Assembly (NCBI GenBank): GCA_002422505.1
Contig: DIVX01000151.1
Coordinates: forward strand, 1-39,849
Length of the DNA stretch: 39,849 nt
Direction: 5' to 3'
Source: Desulfovibrio sp. UBA6121
GTDB taxonomy: Bacteria > Desulfobacterota > Desulfovibrionia > Desulfovibrionales > Desulfovibrionaceae
The notes under the pieces were generated by a model that was given only the letters and a program-made list of their open reading frames with translations, was not told the DNA's origin and made no database searches. This document shows, piece by piece, positions 15,833 through 22,975 of this stretch. Positions within the stretch are counted from its first letter, which is position 1. The number at the start of each line of letters is the position of its first letter. The position numbers were made by a program, and so were the translations under genes.

Positions 15833-16228
15833 ATGCGCGCGCTGGTCGCCGAAGACGAATTCCTGGGCCGCAAGGTGCTTTCCGTCTTCCTCAACACCCT
15901 GTTCGAGGTGGACGTTGTGGTCAACGGAACCGAGGCGGTGGAGGCTTTCAAGCTCGCCCACGAGGACGGCCGCCCCTATGACCTTCTGCTCATGGACATC
16001 ATGATGCCGGAGATGGACGGACTGGAGGCGCTGAAGCAGATTCGCGCCATAGAGCAGCAGCACCCCGGCCGCCCCAGGGCCAAGGCGCTCATGACCACGG
16101 CCTTGGACGACCCCAAGACCGTCATCCGCTCGTTCCACGATGGCGAGGCCTCCGGCTACATCGTCAAGCCCGTCCGCAAGGATAAGCTTTTCGAAGAACT
16201 CAAGAAGCTCGGCTTCATAACGGCCTAG
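15833..16228 (+). CDS. CheY-like single-domain response regulator
   Basis: A 131-residue receiver domain with no output domain. The acidic pocket is E7/D8 (VAEDE), the phospho-acceptor is D55 in LLLMDIMMPEMDG, the switch threonine lies in ALMTTALDD, and the conserved lysine is K112 in YIVKPVRK. GGAGGTACGA precedes the ATG. A TTGACT element at 15766-15771 may be part of its promoter. It starts an operon with the Hpt-STAS protein and the CheA-like kinase, so it is the likely phosphate target of that kinase, or the first step of a relay. Confidence 0.93.
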   Translation: MRALVAEDEFLGRKVLSVFLNTLFEVDVVVNGTEAVEAFKLAHEDGRPYDLLLMDIMMPEMDGLEALKQIRAIEQQHPGRPRAKALMTTALDDPKTVIRSFHDGEASGYIVKPVRKDKLFEELKKLGFITA

Positions 16229-16244
16229 GCTGCGAAGGTGCCCC

Positions 16245-16976
16245 TTGAGCGATGCGCTTTCTGAAGAATTTTTCGCCGAGGTAGGCGACAAATACTACCC
16301 GCAGGTGCTGGAAGGACTGGAAAAGCTCGGCGAGGGCGAGGTGGCCGCAGGCATAGAGATTCTGGCCCGACCCCTGCACACCATCAAGGGCGTCACCGGG
16401 TTCATGCCCGGATTCGAGGCCGCCAGCCACCTGACCCACAAGGTGGAGAGCTTCCTCAAAAAATTGCAGGCAGGCAGCCTGCCCCACAGCGGCGACAACA
16501 TCTCCCTGGCCTCCTACGGCGTCAACTCCGTGTTCGCCGCCATAGAGCAGATCCGCGACCTCGGCGCGCCGGACCAATCGGAAATCGACGCCGTGTGCCA
16601 AGTGCTGGAGCAGGCCTCCGGCGGGGCGCAGAACGGCAAGCAGGCCGCCTCGGCCAACTGCGTGCAGCACGAGAAAGACCCAGCCGGGGCCGTGCTGCGC
16701 ATAACCTGCGCGCGCATGCACACAAAGGCCCAGGCCGACCAGCTGGTGGGCTTCATCCTGGGCCTGCCGCAAACCGAGCCCGTGATTCTGGACCTTTCCG
16801 GCGTCAAGAGCTTCGGCTCCGCCGTGTGGGAAGACCTGACCGGCCTGGCGGGCATGTGGACCATCCAGGTGCGCGGGCTTTCCGGCGCGGCGCGCGAAAC
16901 CTTCTACGCCTGGGACTTCGACGCCGTGTTCCAGCTTGATGCGGGAAGCGCCAGCCCGGCGGAGGCCGCCCAGTGA
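16245..16976 (+). CDS. Hpt-STAS fusion protein
   Basis: A 243-residue two-domain protein. The N-terminal 115 residues form an Hpt domain with the phospho-acceptor motif ARPLHTIKGVTGFMPG (H45, HxxKG). After a linker rich in Gln and Ala, residues about 145-232 form a STAS-like domain (LDLSGVKSFGSAVWEDLTGLAG), as in anti-sigma-factor antagonists, with a serine at the usual regulatory spot. The start is TTG at 16245 with GAAGGTG upstream; no in-frame ATG or GTG is nearby. It ends overlapping the kinase start as GTGA. The next gene, a CheA-like kinase, has no phospho-accepting histidine, so this protein probably supplies it in trans. Confidence 0.82.
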   Translation: MSDALSEEFFAEVGDKYYPQVLEGLEKLGEGEVAAGIEILARPLHTIKGVTGFMPGFEAASHLTHKVESFLKKLQAGSLPHSGDNISLASYGVNSVFAAIEQIRDLGAPDQSEIDAVCQVLEQASGGAQNGKQAASANCVQHEKDPAGAVLRITCARMHTKAQADQLVGFILGLPQTEPVILDLSGVKSFGSAVWEDLTGLAGMWTIQVRGLSGAARETFYAWDFDAVFQLDAGSASPAEAAQ

Positions 16977-18592
16977 AAGATCTCGTCCGCCAGTGCATCA
17001 CCCCCCTGGAGGAGAGCATCCTCAAACTGGAGGGAGGCCGCCCCACCGGAAACGAGGTGACGCCGGTGCTGGAGGCCCTGGGCCTTACGCACCTCAAGCT
17101 GGCCTCGGCCCAGGTCATCTCCCTGCTCGACATGCTGGCCGACGGCATCACCCCGGTGAACGAGCCCATCATCACCGCGCTATTGCAGCTGTGCGAGGCG
17201 CACAAAAAGTTTCTCTACGCCCTGGCGGGCGTGCTGGACCAACCCCGCGCAAGCGCCGCGCCGCCCCAGCTGGAAATCTCCACCCCCACGGCGGATTGCG
17301 ACGAACCCGCCGCCCAGCCCGATACGCAGGCCGAGCCCCAGGCCGAAGCCCAGGCCCTGGACCACCCCGAGGCCCAGGCCGAGCGTGTTCTGGCCGCCAG
17401 CAAGCAAGGCATCACCAGCATCCGCGTACCCACGGAGCGGCTGGACAGCTTAATCGAGCTGGTGGGCAAGCTCATGGTGACCTTTGCCGTGCTGTCGCAG
17501 TCGGGCACGCGCGGGGCCACCCTCTCGGCCTCCACCCTGGCCGAGCTGGACACGGTCATCACCGGGCTGCAAACCCAGGTGGACGCCATCCGCCTGGTGC
17601 CGCTGAAGCAGATCTTCTTGCCCATGAACCGCCTGGTGCAAAGCCTTTCGCAAAAGATGCAGAAGAAGGTGCGCTTCACCATCAGCGGCGACGAGCTGGC
17701 CCTGGACAAGACCATTGTGGAGAGCCTGAACGAGCCCCTGGTGCACCTCTTGCGCAACGCCCTGGACCACGGCCTGGAAACGGCCGAGGAACGCGTGGAG
17801 AAGGGCAAGGACGAAACCGGCAACGTGCACCTGAACGCCTACCGCAAGGGCGATACCGCCTACGTGGAGGTGGCCGACGACGGACGCGGCCTGAACGCCG
17901 CGCGCATTTTGCAAAAAGCCCAGGAGCGCGGACTGGTGGAGCCGGGGCAGGAGCTTACGGAGCAGGAGATCATCCAGTTCATCTTGGCCTCCGGCTTCAG
18001 CACGGCGGAGAAAGTGACCGACGTTTCCGGCCGGGGCGTAGGCATGGACGCCGTGGCCAACGCCGTGCGCATGCAGCTCGGCGGCGACATCACCATTGAG
18101 AACCTGCCGGGCGCTGGTTCGCGCTTCACCCTGTCCATTCCGCTCTCGCGCTCGGTGAACGAGGGCATTGTGGACGCCCTGGTGTGCCGCGTCGGGCCGG
18201 AGGTGCTCATCGTGCCCTCGCGCGACGTGCTGGAGATCTTCGCGCCCAAGGCCGAAGACCTTGTGGCCCTGCCCGACGGCAGCGAAACCGTGAGCGTGCG
18301 CGGCCAGATTTTCCACCTGCTGCGCCTGTGCCGCCACCTGGACCTGCACGAGTCCTGCACCGACATCGGCGCCGGGCTGATCATCACCGTGCGCATGGGC
18401 GAGCACGAAGCCGCCCTGCTGGTGGACGAGGTGCTGCGCCAGCAACAGGTGGTGGTGACGGGCTTCACCGTTCCCGTGCAGGACATTTACACCCTGCCCA
18501 TTCTGGGCTTCGGCATGATGGGCGAAAGCGACGCGCTGGTGCTGGACATCGAAAAACTCTTGAACGAAATTTCCGCCCCGCCCCAGGTCTAA
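16973..18592 (+). CDS. CheA-like histidine kinase lacking the Hpt phospho-acceptor
   Basis: A 539-residue kinase. Residues about 145-230 are the P3 dimerisation domain (RVPTERLDSLIELVGKLM). The P4 ATPase follows: N box HLLRNALDHGLE (258-269), G1 ADDGRGL (301-307), and FSTAEKVTDVSGRGVGMDAV (342-361). Residues about 395-535 are a CheW-like P5 domain. The first 90 residues have no HxxKG motif; VISLLDMLADGITPVNEPIITALLQL resembles the second half of a CheA P1 domain, so it may be a P1 that lost its active helix. Residues 100-140 form a Pro/Gln/Ala linker. The GTG start overlaps the stop of the Hpt-STAS gene. No receptor, CheW, CheR or CheB gene is nearby. Confidence 0.88.
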   Translation: MKDLVRQCITPLEESILKLEGGRPTGNEVTPVLEALGLTHLKLASAQVISLLDMLADGITPVNEPIITALLQLCEAHKKFLYALAGVLDQPRASAAPPQLEISTPTADCDEPAAQPDTQAEPQAEAQALDHPEAQAERVLAASKQGITSIRVPTERLDSLIELVGKLMVTFAVLSQSGTRGATLSASTLAELDTVITGLQTQVDAIRLVPLKQIFLPMNRLVQSLSQKMQKKVRFTISGDELALDKTIVESLNEPLVHLLRNALDHGLETAEERVEKGKDETGNVHLNAYRKGDTAYVEVADDGRGLNAARILQKAQERGLVEPGQELTEQEIIQFILASGFSTAEKVTDVSGRGVGMDAVANAVRMQLGGDITIENLPGAGSRFTLSIPLSRSVNEGIVDALVCRVGPEVLIVPSRDVLEIFAPKAEDLVALPDGSETVSVRGQIFHLLRLCRHLDLHESCTDIGAGLIITVRMGEHEAALLVDEVLRQQQVVVTGFTVPVQDIYTLPILGFGMMGESDALVLDIEKLLNEISAPPQV

Positions 18593-18663
18593 GGCGCGTT
18601 CAAGGGCCGCGCCGCCGCCCCGGCCTCGCCGCTCTTCTCCCGGCAAAGCCCGCCGACAAAGCA

Positions 18664-18786
18664 CTTGCGGCAGAAGGCTTGCGGCAAAATCTGTCGGCAG
18701 AGCGCTTGCGGCAGAGCGCCTGCGGCAGAGCGCCTGCGGCAGAATTTGTCGGCAAAACGCGTGCGGAAAAATCTGTCGACAGAGCC
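18664..18786. repeat. Minisatellite of 13/14-bp units
   Basis: Nine consecutive imperfect units based on CTTGCGGCAGAGCG, starting at 18664, 18678, 18691, 18705, 18719, 18733, 18746, 18760 and 18773. Variants exchange TGCGGC/TGTCGGC and GAGCG/GAAT/AAAT; the 18705 and 18719 units are nearly identical. Degraded copies extend on both sides (18641-18663 and 18787-18810). The period mixes 13 and 14, so it does not keep a reading frame and is not obviously coding. Confidence 0.85.
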
Positions 18787-18861
18787 CGCCGACGGACGCC
18801 GCAGGCAGAGCCCGCATGCTCCGAAGCCAAGCCCCTTTGCCCGCCGGGCAGCTCCCCGCCC

Positions 18862-18887
18862 TTGACACCCCGCAGCGCGCATACTAT
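18862..18887 (+). promoter_or_regulatory. Putative promoter of the cobalamin riboswitch operon
   Basis: Consensus TTGACA at 18862-18867 and TACTAT at 18882-18887, immediately before the riboswitch. The spacer is only 14 bases, shorter than the usual 16-18, so the exact -10 is uncertain. Confidence 0.45.
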
Positions 18888-18889
18888 CG

Positions 18890-19062
18890 CCACAGTCGTT
18901 CGGTTCCCCGCACTTGGCGGGGTGAAAAGGGAATCCCGTGAAACTCGGGAACGGACCCGCCGCCGTGAGCCCCGCAAACGGTCGGCCCCCAAGCGCGCCA
19001 CTGGGAGTAGTCTCCTGGGAAGGCCGGGGCCGATGGGGCAAGTCGGAAGACCTGCCGGATAC
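18890..19062 (+). promoter_or_regulatory. Cobalamin (adenosylcobalamin) riboswitch
   Basis: The conserved cobalamin aptamer is readable: GTTCGGTTCCCC at the 5' side, AAAAGGGAATCCCGTGAAAC with its GGGAACGGACCCGCCGCCGTGAGC continuation, the B12 box GCCACTGG at 18997-19004, CTGGGAAGGC, and the closing AAGTCGGAAGACCTGCCGG. All are in the order expected for the class. It lies upstream of cbiK and would switch off the operon when cobalamin is plentiful; the following terminator gives the mechanism. Confidence 0.95.
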
Positions 19063-19132
19063 TGTGTCATGGCTTCTCGTCGGCAACGAGGGCTTTTGTC
19101 CGACGGGACATGTATGGGGACGAATACGGGAC

Positions 19133-19169
19133 TCCCTTTCTGCAACGCTTTGCGGAAAGGGATTTTTTT
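19133..19169 (+). terminator. Riboswitch-controlled intrinsic terminator
   Basis: TCCCTTTC (19133-19140) and GAAAGGGA (19155-19162) form a perfect 8-bp stem, extended inside by GCAA/TTGC, then seven T (19163-19169). It lies between the aptamer and cbiK, so it is the likely transcription attenuator. Confidence 0.9.
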
Positions 19170-19206
19170 ATTTTCCCCCACCCGCCCTCCATCCTGGAGG
19201 TCTTGC

Positions 19207-20103
19207 ATGCGTTCACCCGCAACTTCCGCCTTTTGGCGCGCCATCGCGCTCACCGTTCTCTGCCTCGCCCTGGCCGCGCCCTGCCTGGCGGGCGAGGCCC
19301 ACAAACCCGCCCCGGCCAAGCGCGGCATCCTGCTCGTGGCCTTCGGCACCAGCGTGCCCGAAGCCGTGGCCGCCATCGACAGCCTCAAAAGCCAGGCCGA
19401 GGCAGCCTTCCCCGGCGTGCCCGTGCGCATGGCCTATTCGTCCAAAATCATCCGCGACAAGATAGCCGGAGAGGGCATCGTCAAACGCGCCCCGGCCCAG
19501 GCCCTGGCCGACATGGCCGCCGAGGGCTTCACCGAGGTCGCGGTGCAGTCCCTGCAATCCATCCCCGGCAAGGAGTTCCACGACATCATCGCCACGGCCA
19601 AGGCCATGGAAGGCATGCCCAAGGGCATGAAGAAGATCAGCGTGGGCCTGCCCTTGCTCTCCACCCCGGAGGACATCAGCGCCGCCGCGGAAGCCATTTT
19701 GTCCTGCCTGCCCAAGCACGGCAAGGGTGAGGCCGTGGTGCTCATGGGCCACGGCACGGAGCATCCGGCCAACGCGGCTTACGCCTCGCTGCAGTTGGCC
19801 CTGTGGCGGCACGACCAGCGCGTTTTCGTGGCCACGGTGGAAAGCACCCCCAGCCTGGAGGACGTAATTCCCGCCCTCAAGCGCCAGGGCGTGCGCACCG
19901 TGCACCTGCTGCCCTTGATGAGCGTTGCGGGCGACCACGCGCACAACGACATGGCCGGACCCGAGGAAGACTCCTGGGCCAGCATTCTGAAGGCCAAGGG
20001 CTTTACCCCCAAGGCGCAGCTTACCGGTTTGGGTAGCCGCCCGGCCGTGGCCAAGCTGTGGATTGGCCACCTGAAGGACGCCGTAAAGGCGCTGGACGAA
20101 TAG
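19207..20103 (+). CDS. cbiK: Periplasmic sirohydrochlorin cobaltochelatase CbiK
   Basis: A 298-residue anaerobic cobalt chelatase. It has a signal peptide (residues 1-28, FWRAIALTVLCLALAAPCLA then GEA), so the enzyme is exported, as known for the periplasmic CbiK of Desulfovibrio vulgaris. The metal-site histidines are H182 in LMGHGTEHP and H244 in SVAGDHAHNDM; subtracting 28 gives 154 and 216, the numbers I recall for the D. vulgaris enzyme. Other marks: LVAFGTSVPEA at the start of the mature part and VQSLQSIPGKEFHDI. It inserts cobalt into sirohydrochlorin. It is the first gene after the riboswitch and lies just before a BtuCDF-like transporter, which suggests a role in metal or tetrapyrrole handling across the inner membrane. 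Confidence 0.93.
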   Translation: MRSPATSAFWRAIALTVLCLALAAPCLAGEAHKPAPAKRGILLVAFGTSVPEAVAAIDSLKSQAEAAFPGVPVRMAYSSKIIRDKIAGEGIVKRAPAQALADMAAEGFTEVAVQSLQSIPGKEFHDIIATAKAMEGMPKGMKKISVGLPLLSTPEDISAAAEAILSCLPKHGKGEAVVLMGHGTEHPANAAYASLQLALWRHDQRVFVATVESTPSLEDVIPALKRQGVRTVHLLPLMSVAGDHAHNDMAGPEEDSWASILKAKGFTPKAQLTGLGSRPAVAKLWIGHLKDAVKALDE

Positions 20104-20125
20104 CATGGCGGAGCGGGGCGGAGAC

Positions 20126-21271
20126 ATGGACGCACCAGGGAGCGAGGCCGGGCGGGCCGTTTGCACCGCCCCGGCCCAAAATGCAGCCCAAAGGCCGTGC
20201 AAACGGCCCGGGCGCTCCCTGGCGTTGGGCTCCGCCCTGCTCGCCTGCCTGCTTGCAACCGTGGTGCTGGCCTGCGGCGTGGGCAGCTACCCCTCCACGG
20301 CGGGCCAAACCCTGCTGGCCCTGCTGCAGGCCCTGGGTTTGAGGGCGGGAGACGCCGTCGACCCCAGCCTGGCCGTGGTCATTGTAGACATCCGCCTGGC
20401 GCGCGTGCTGCTGGCCGGGCTCACCGGAGCCAGCCTGGCCGTGGCGGGCGCGGCCTTCCAGGGCGTTTTGCGCAACCCCCTGGCCGATTCCTTCACCCTG
20501 GGCGTTTCCGGCGGCGCGGCCTTCGGGGCCTCCCTGGCCATTTTGAGCGGCATCGCCGGGGAGGCGGCCCTGGCGGGCGAGGCCCGCGTGCTGCCCGCCT
20601 GCGCCCTGGCCGGGGCGCTTACGGCGCTGGGGCTGGTGCTTGCGCTGGCGCGGGCAGGCGGCGGGCCGCTCTCCGGTCTGCGGCGCGAAACCGTCGTTCT
20701 GGCGGGCATCGTGGTGTCCACCTTCCTGGCCGCGCTCATTTCGCTGCTCAAAAGCCTGGATGAAGAGAGCGTGGCCAGCATCGTGTTCTGGATCATGGGC
20801 AGCTTCCAGGGCCGGGGCTTTGAGCACGCAGCCCTGGCCTGGCCGTACATGCTGCTGGGCGCGGGCCTTGTTTTCTGGCGCGCGCGGGAGCTGGACGTGC
20901 TGGCCCTGGGCGAAACCCAGGCCCGCTTGCTGGGGCTCGACGCCGGGCGCTCGCGCCTGTGGCTGCTCTTCGGGGCCAGCCTGCTTTCCGGCGCGGCGGT
21001 GGCCATTTCCGGGGTCATCGGCTTTGTGGGACTGGTGGTGCCGCACCTCATCCGGCTGCTGCTGGGGGCTGGCCACGCGCGGCTTTTGCCTGCCTCGGCC
21101 CTTTTGGGCGCGCTCTTGCTCATCTGGTCCGACGTGGCGGCGCGCAGCGTGCTTCCCGGCGGGGCCGAACTGCCCGTTGGCGTGGTGACGGCGCTCATCG
21201 GCGGGCCGTTCTTCTGCCTGCTGCTGGCGCGCAAAAGCCTGGGCGGCAAAGGCCGGGAGGGCGGCGCATGA
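20126..21271 (+). CDS. FecCD/BtuC-family ABC transporter permease
   Basis: An iron-siderophore/cobalamin-type permease. Family marks: DIRLARVLLAGLTGASLAVAGAAFQGVLRNPLADSFTLGVSGGAAFG, then ETVVLAGIVVSTFLAALISLLK, and GVIGFVGLVVPHLIRLLLG near the C-terminus. About nine or ten membrane segments are expected. ATG at 20126 is preferred because GGGGCGGAG precedes it; an in-frame ATG at 20105, 1 base after the cbiK stop, would add 7 residues. The first 35 or so residues are non-membrane and are encoded by a large inverted repeat (20135-20222). The end overlaps the ATPase as ATGA. The substrate may be cobalamin, a cobinamide or another tetrapyrrole. Confidence 0.9.
   Translation: MDAPGSEAGRAVCTAPAQNAAQRPCKRPGRSLALGSALLACLLATVVLACGVGSYPSTAGQTLLALLQALGLRAGDAVDPSLAVVIVDIRLARVLLAGLTGASLAVAGAAFQGVLRNPLADSFTLGVSGGAAFGASLAILSGIAGEAALAGEARVLPACALAGALTALGLVLALARAGGGPLSGLRRETVVLAGIVVSTFLAALISLLKSLDEESVASIVFWIMGSFQGRGFEHAALAWPYMLLGAGLVFWRARELDVLALGETQARLLGLDAGRSRLWLLFGASLLSGAAVAISGVIGFVGLVVPHLIRLLLGAGHARLLPASALLGALLLIWSDVAARSVLPGGAELPVGVVTALIGGPFFCLLLARKSLGGKGREGGA
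20135..20222. repeat. Long nested inverted repeat inside the permease 5' end
   Basis: Two perfect stems nest. The outer is CCAGGGAGCG (20135-20144) with CGCTCCCTGG (20213-20222). The inner is GGGCCGTTTGCAC (20154-20166) with GTGCAAACGGCCC (20197-20209), around a 30-base loop. Together they make an 88-base hairpin within the first codons of the permease gene. Confidence 0.9.
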
Positions 21272-22059
21272 TCCGCGCGCGGGGGCTTTCCTGCGGCTAC
21301 GCGGGCCGGGCGGTGCTGCGCAGGGTGGACCTGCACCTGGCCCCAGGCGAGTTCGTGGCCCTGCTGGGGCCCAACGGTGCGGGCAAAACCACCCTGCTGC
21401 TGGCCCTGGCCGGGGCGCTGCCCGCCCTGGACGGCGCGGTGGAACTGGACGGACGCGACATGGCCCGCCTCAGCGCGCGGGAGCGGGCGCGGCTGGTCTC
21501 CTGCGTGCCGCAACGCGCCGAGGTTCCGGCAGGCTTCACCGTGCGGGAGCTGGTGCGCATGGGCCGCTACGCGCACACGAATTTCTTTGGCGGCTATGGC
21601 CCGCAGGATGACGACGCGGCCCAGGCCGCCCTGGCCGACGCCCATTGCCTGGACCTGGCCGAGCGGCAGGCCGCCGAGCTTTCCGGCGGAGAGCAGCAGC
21701 GCGTGCTGCTGGCGCGCGCCCTGTGCCAGGGCCGCCGGGCGCTTTTGCTGGACGAGGCCACCAGCGCCCTGGACCTGGCCCGGCGCGTGGAGGCCTTTGA
21801 CCTGCTGGCCCGGCAACACCAGCGCGGCGGCACGGTGCTGGCGGCGGCGCACGATCTCAACCTGGCCGCGCTGTACTGCACGCGGCTGGTGTTTCTCAAG
21901 GCCGGGCGCGTGGCGCTGGACGGCCCGACCACGGACATCTTCACCGAGGCGAACCTCAGGGACATCTATGAAACGGACATTCGCGTGGCTCCGCACCCGG
22001 TCACCGGCGCACCCCAGGCGCATCTGGTGCCTGGCGCTGGCGCTGGCGCTTCTTTGTAG
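21268..22059 (+). CDS. FecE/BtuD-family ABC transporter ATP-binding protein
   Basis: A 263-residue ATPase: Walker A GPNGAGKTT (about residue 35), signature LSGGEQQRVLLARAL, Walker B ALLLDEATSALD, switch AAHDLNLAALYC, followed by the GPTTDIFTEANLRDIYETDI stretch typical of FecE/BtuD-type subunits. It starts inside an ATGA overlap with the permease and itself overlaps the binding-protein gene by 92 bases, an unusually long overlap. It powers uptake with the permease. Confidence 0.93.
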   Translation: MIRARGLSCGYAGRAVLRRVDLHLAPGEFVALLGPNGAGKTTLLLALAGALPALDGAVELDGRDMARLSARERARLVSCVPQRAEVPAGFTVRELVRMGRYAHTNFFGGYGPQDDDAAQAALADAHCLDLAERQAAELSGGEQQRVLLARALCQGRRALLLDEATSALDLARRVEAFDLLARQHQRGGTVLAAAHDLNLAALYCTRLVFLKAGRVALDGPTTDIFTEANLRDIYETDIRVAPHPVTGAPQAHLVPGAGAGASL

Positions 22060-22975
22060 CGCCCCGGCAACAAGCGGCGCGCAGGGGCCGGGGCCCGTCA
22101 GCGTGGTGGACGACGCAGGCCAGGAGATCAGCCTGCCGCGTCCGGCGGGCCGGGTCATCGCCCTGTACGGGGCCTTCAACGAGATTCTGGACGGCCTGGG
22201 CCGGGCCGAGGCAATCGTGGCGCGCACCAACGCGGACAGCACCCCGCCGCGCATCGCCCGGCTGCCGGTCATCGGCACGCACATGCGGCCGAACATAGAG
22301 GCCGTGCTGGCCCAAAAGCCGGACCTGGTGCTGCAGATGACCGGCCGCAAGGAGGCCTCGCTCCCGGTGGACGCGCTCAAAAAACGCGGCCTGCGCGTGG
22401 CCGTGTTCCACGCCGCAAGCTTTGCCGAGCTCATGAGCGTCATCCGCCGCGTGGGCGTGCTGACCGGAGCCCCGGCCCAGGCCGAGGATATGGTGCTGGG
22501 CATGGAGGCGCGCCTGGCCGCCCTGGACGCCAAGGTGGGCGCAACCGCGCAGCGGCCAAGGGTCTTCTTCGAGGTGCGCTCGCCCAACATGCTGGGCGCG
22601 GGAGACAAAGGCCTCGTGGCCGAAATCATCCGCCGCGCCGGCGGGGTCAATTGCGTGACCGAGCGCGCCAAGTTCGCCCGCCTGAGCGAAGAAGAGCTTC
22701 TGCGCCTCGCGCCGGAGGCCTATCTCATCCAGCGCGGCCCCATGAACCCGGCCCCGCTGCCCCTGGCCAAGCGCCCGCGCCTGCGCACGCTCCCGGCGGC
22801 GCAAAACGGCAAGGCCTGGTTCGTGGACGAGCGCAAATACTCCCGCCCCGGACCGCAGAGCATCGACGCGGCGGAAGAACTGGCCGGGCTGCTGCACCCG
22901 GAACTGGCGGCAAAAACACAGGCGAAACACACCGCCGCGCCCAAAGCGGGCGCGCGCAGCAAGGACAGGAAATGA
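21968..22975 (+). CDS. BtuF/FecB-type periplasmic binding protein
   Basis: A 335-residue substrate-binding protein of the TroA/BtuF fold. The N-terminus is arginine-rich (MKRTFAWLRTRSPAHPRR) before a hydrophobic stretch ending LCSAPATSGAQG, so the signal peptide is about 38 residues. The mature part begins VSVVDDAGQEISLPRPAGRVIALYGAFNEILDGLG, typical of the family, with KPDLVLQMTGRKEASL and PRVFFEVRSPNMLGAG. The C-terminus is a charged Ala/Lys tail. The start overlaps the ATPase gene by 92 bases; the signal peptide supports this start. Its stop overlaps the cbiL start as ATGA. Confidence 0.88.
   Translation: MKRTFAWLRTRSPAHPRRIWCLALALALLCSAPATSGAQGPGPVSVVDDAGQEISLPRPAGRVIALYGAFNEILDGLGRAEAIVARTNADSTPPRIARLPVIGTHMRPNIEAVLAQKPDLVLQMTGRKEASLPVDALKKRGLRVAVFHAASFAELMSVIRRVGVLTGAPAQAEDMVLGMEARLAALDAKVGATAQRPRVFFEVRSPNMLGAGDKGLVAEIIRRAGGVNCVTERAKFARLSEEELLRLAPEAYLIQRGPMNPAPLPLAKRPRLRTLPAAQNGKAWFVDERKYSRPGPQSIDAAEELAGLLHPELAAKTQAKHTAAPKAGARSKDRK

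Larger units (their letters stand above)
18593..19206 (+). other. Long leader region: minisatellite, promoter, riboswitch, attenuator
   Basis: 614 bases without a protein gene. From left to right: a GC-rich stretch after the kinase stop, nine imperfect 13/14-bp repeats (18664-18786), a promoter candidate (18862-18887), a cobalamin riboswitch (about 18890-19062), an intrinsic terminator (19133-19169) and the ribosome site of cbiK (CTGGAGG at about 19193-19200). Confidence 0.85.

Noticed and set aside
18184..20103. 639-codon frame that includes cbiK
   Set aside because: The part before 19207 covers the end of the kinase, the minisatellite and the riboswitch. The signal peptide and ribosome site fix the start at 19207.
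20287..22671. 794-codon minus-strand frame opposite the ABC transporter
   Set aside because: Antisense of permease, ATPase and binding protein, all strongly supported.
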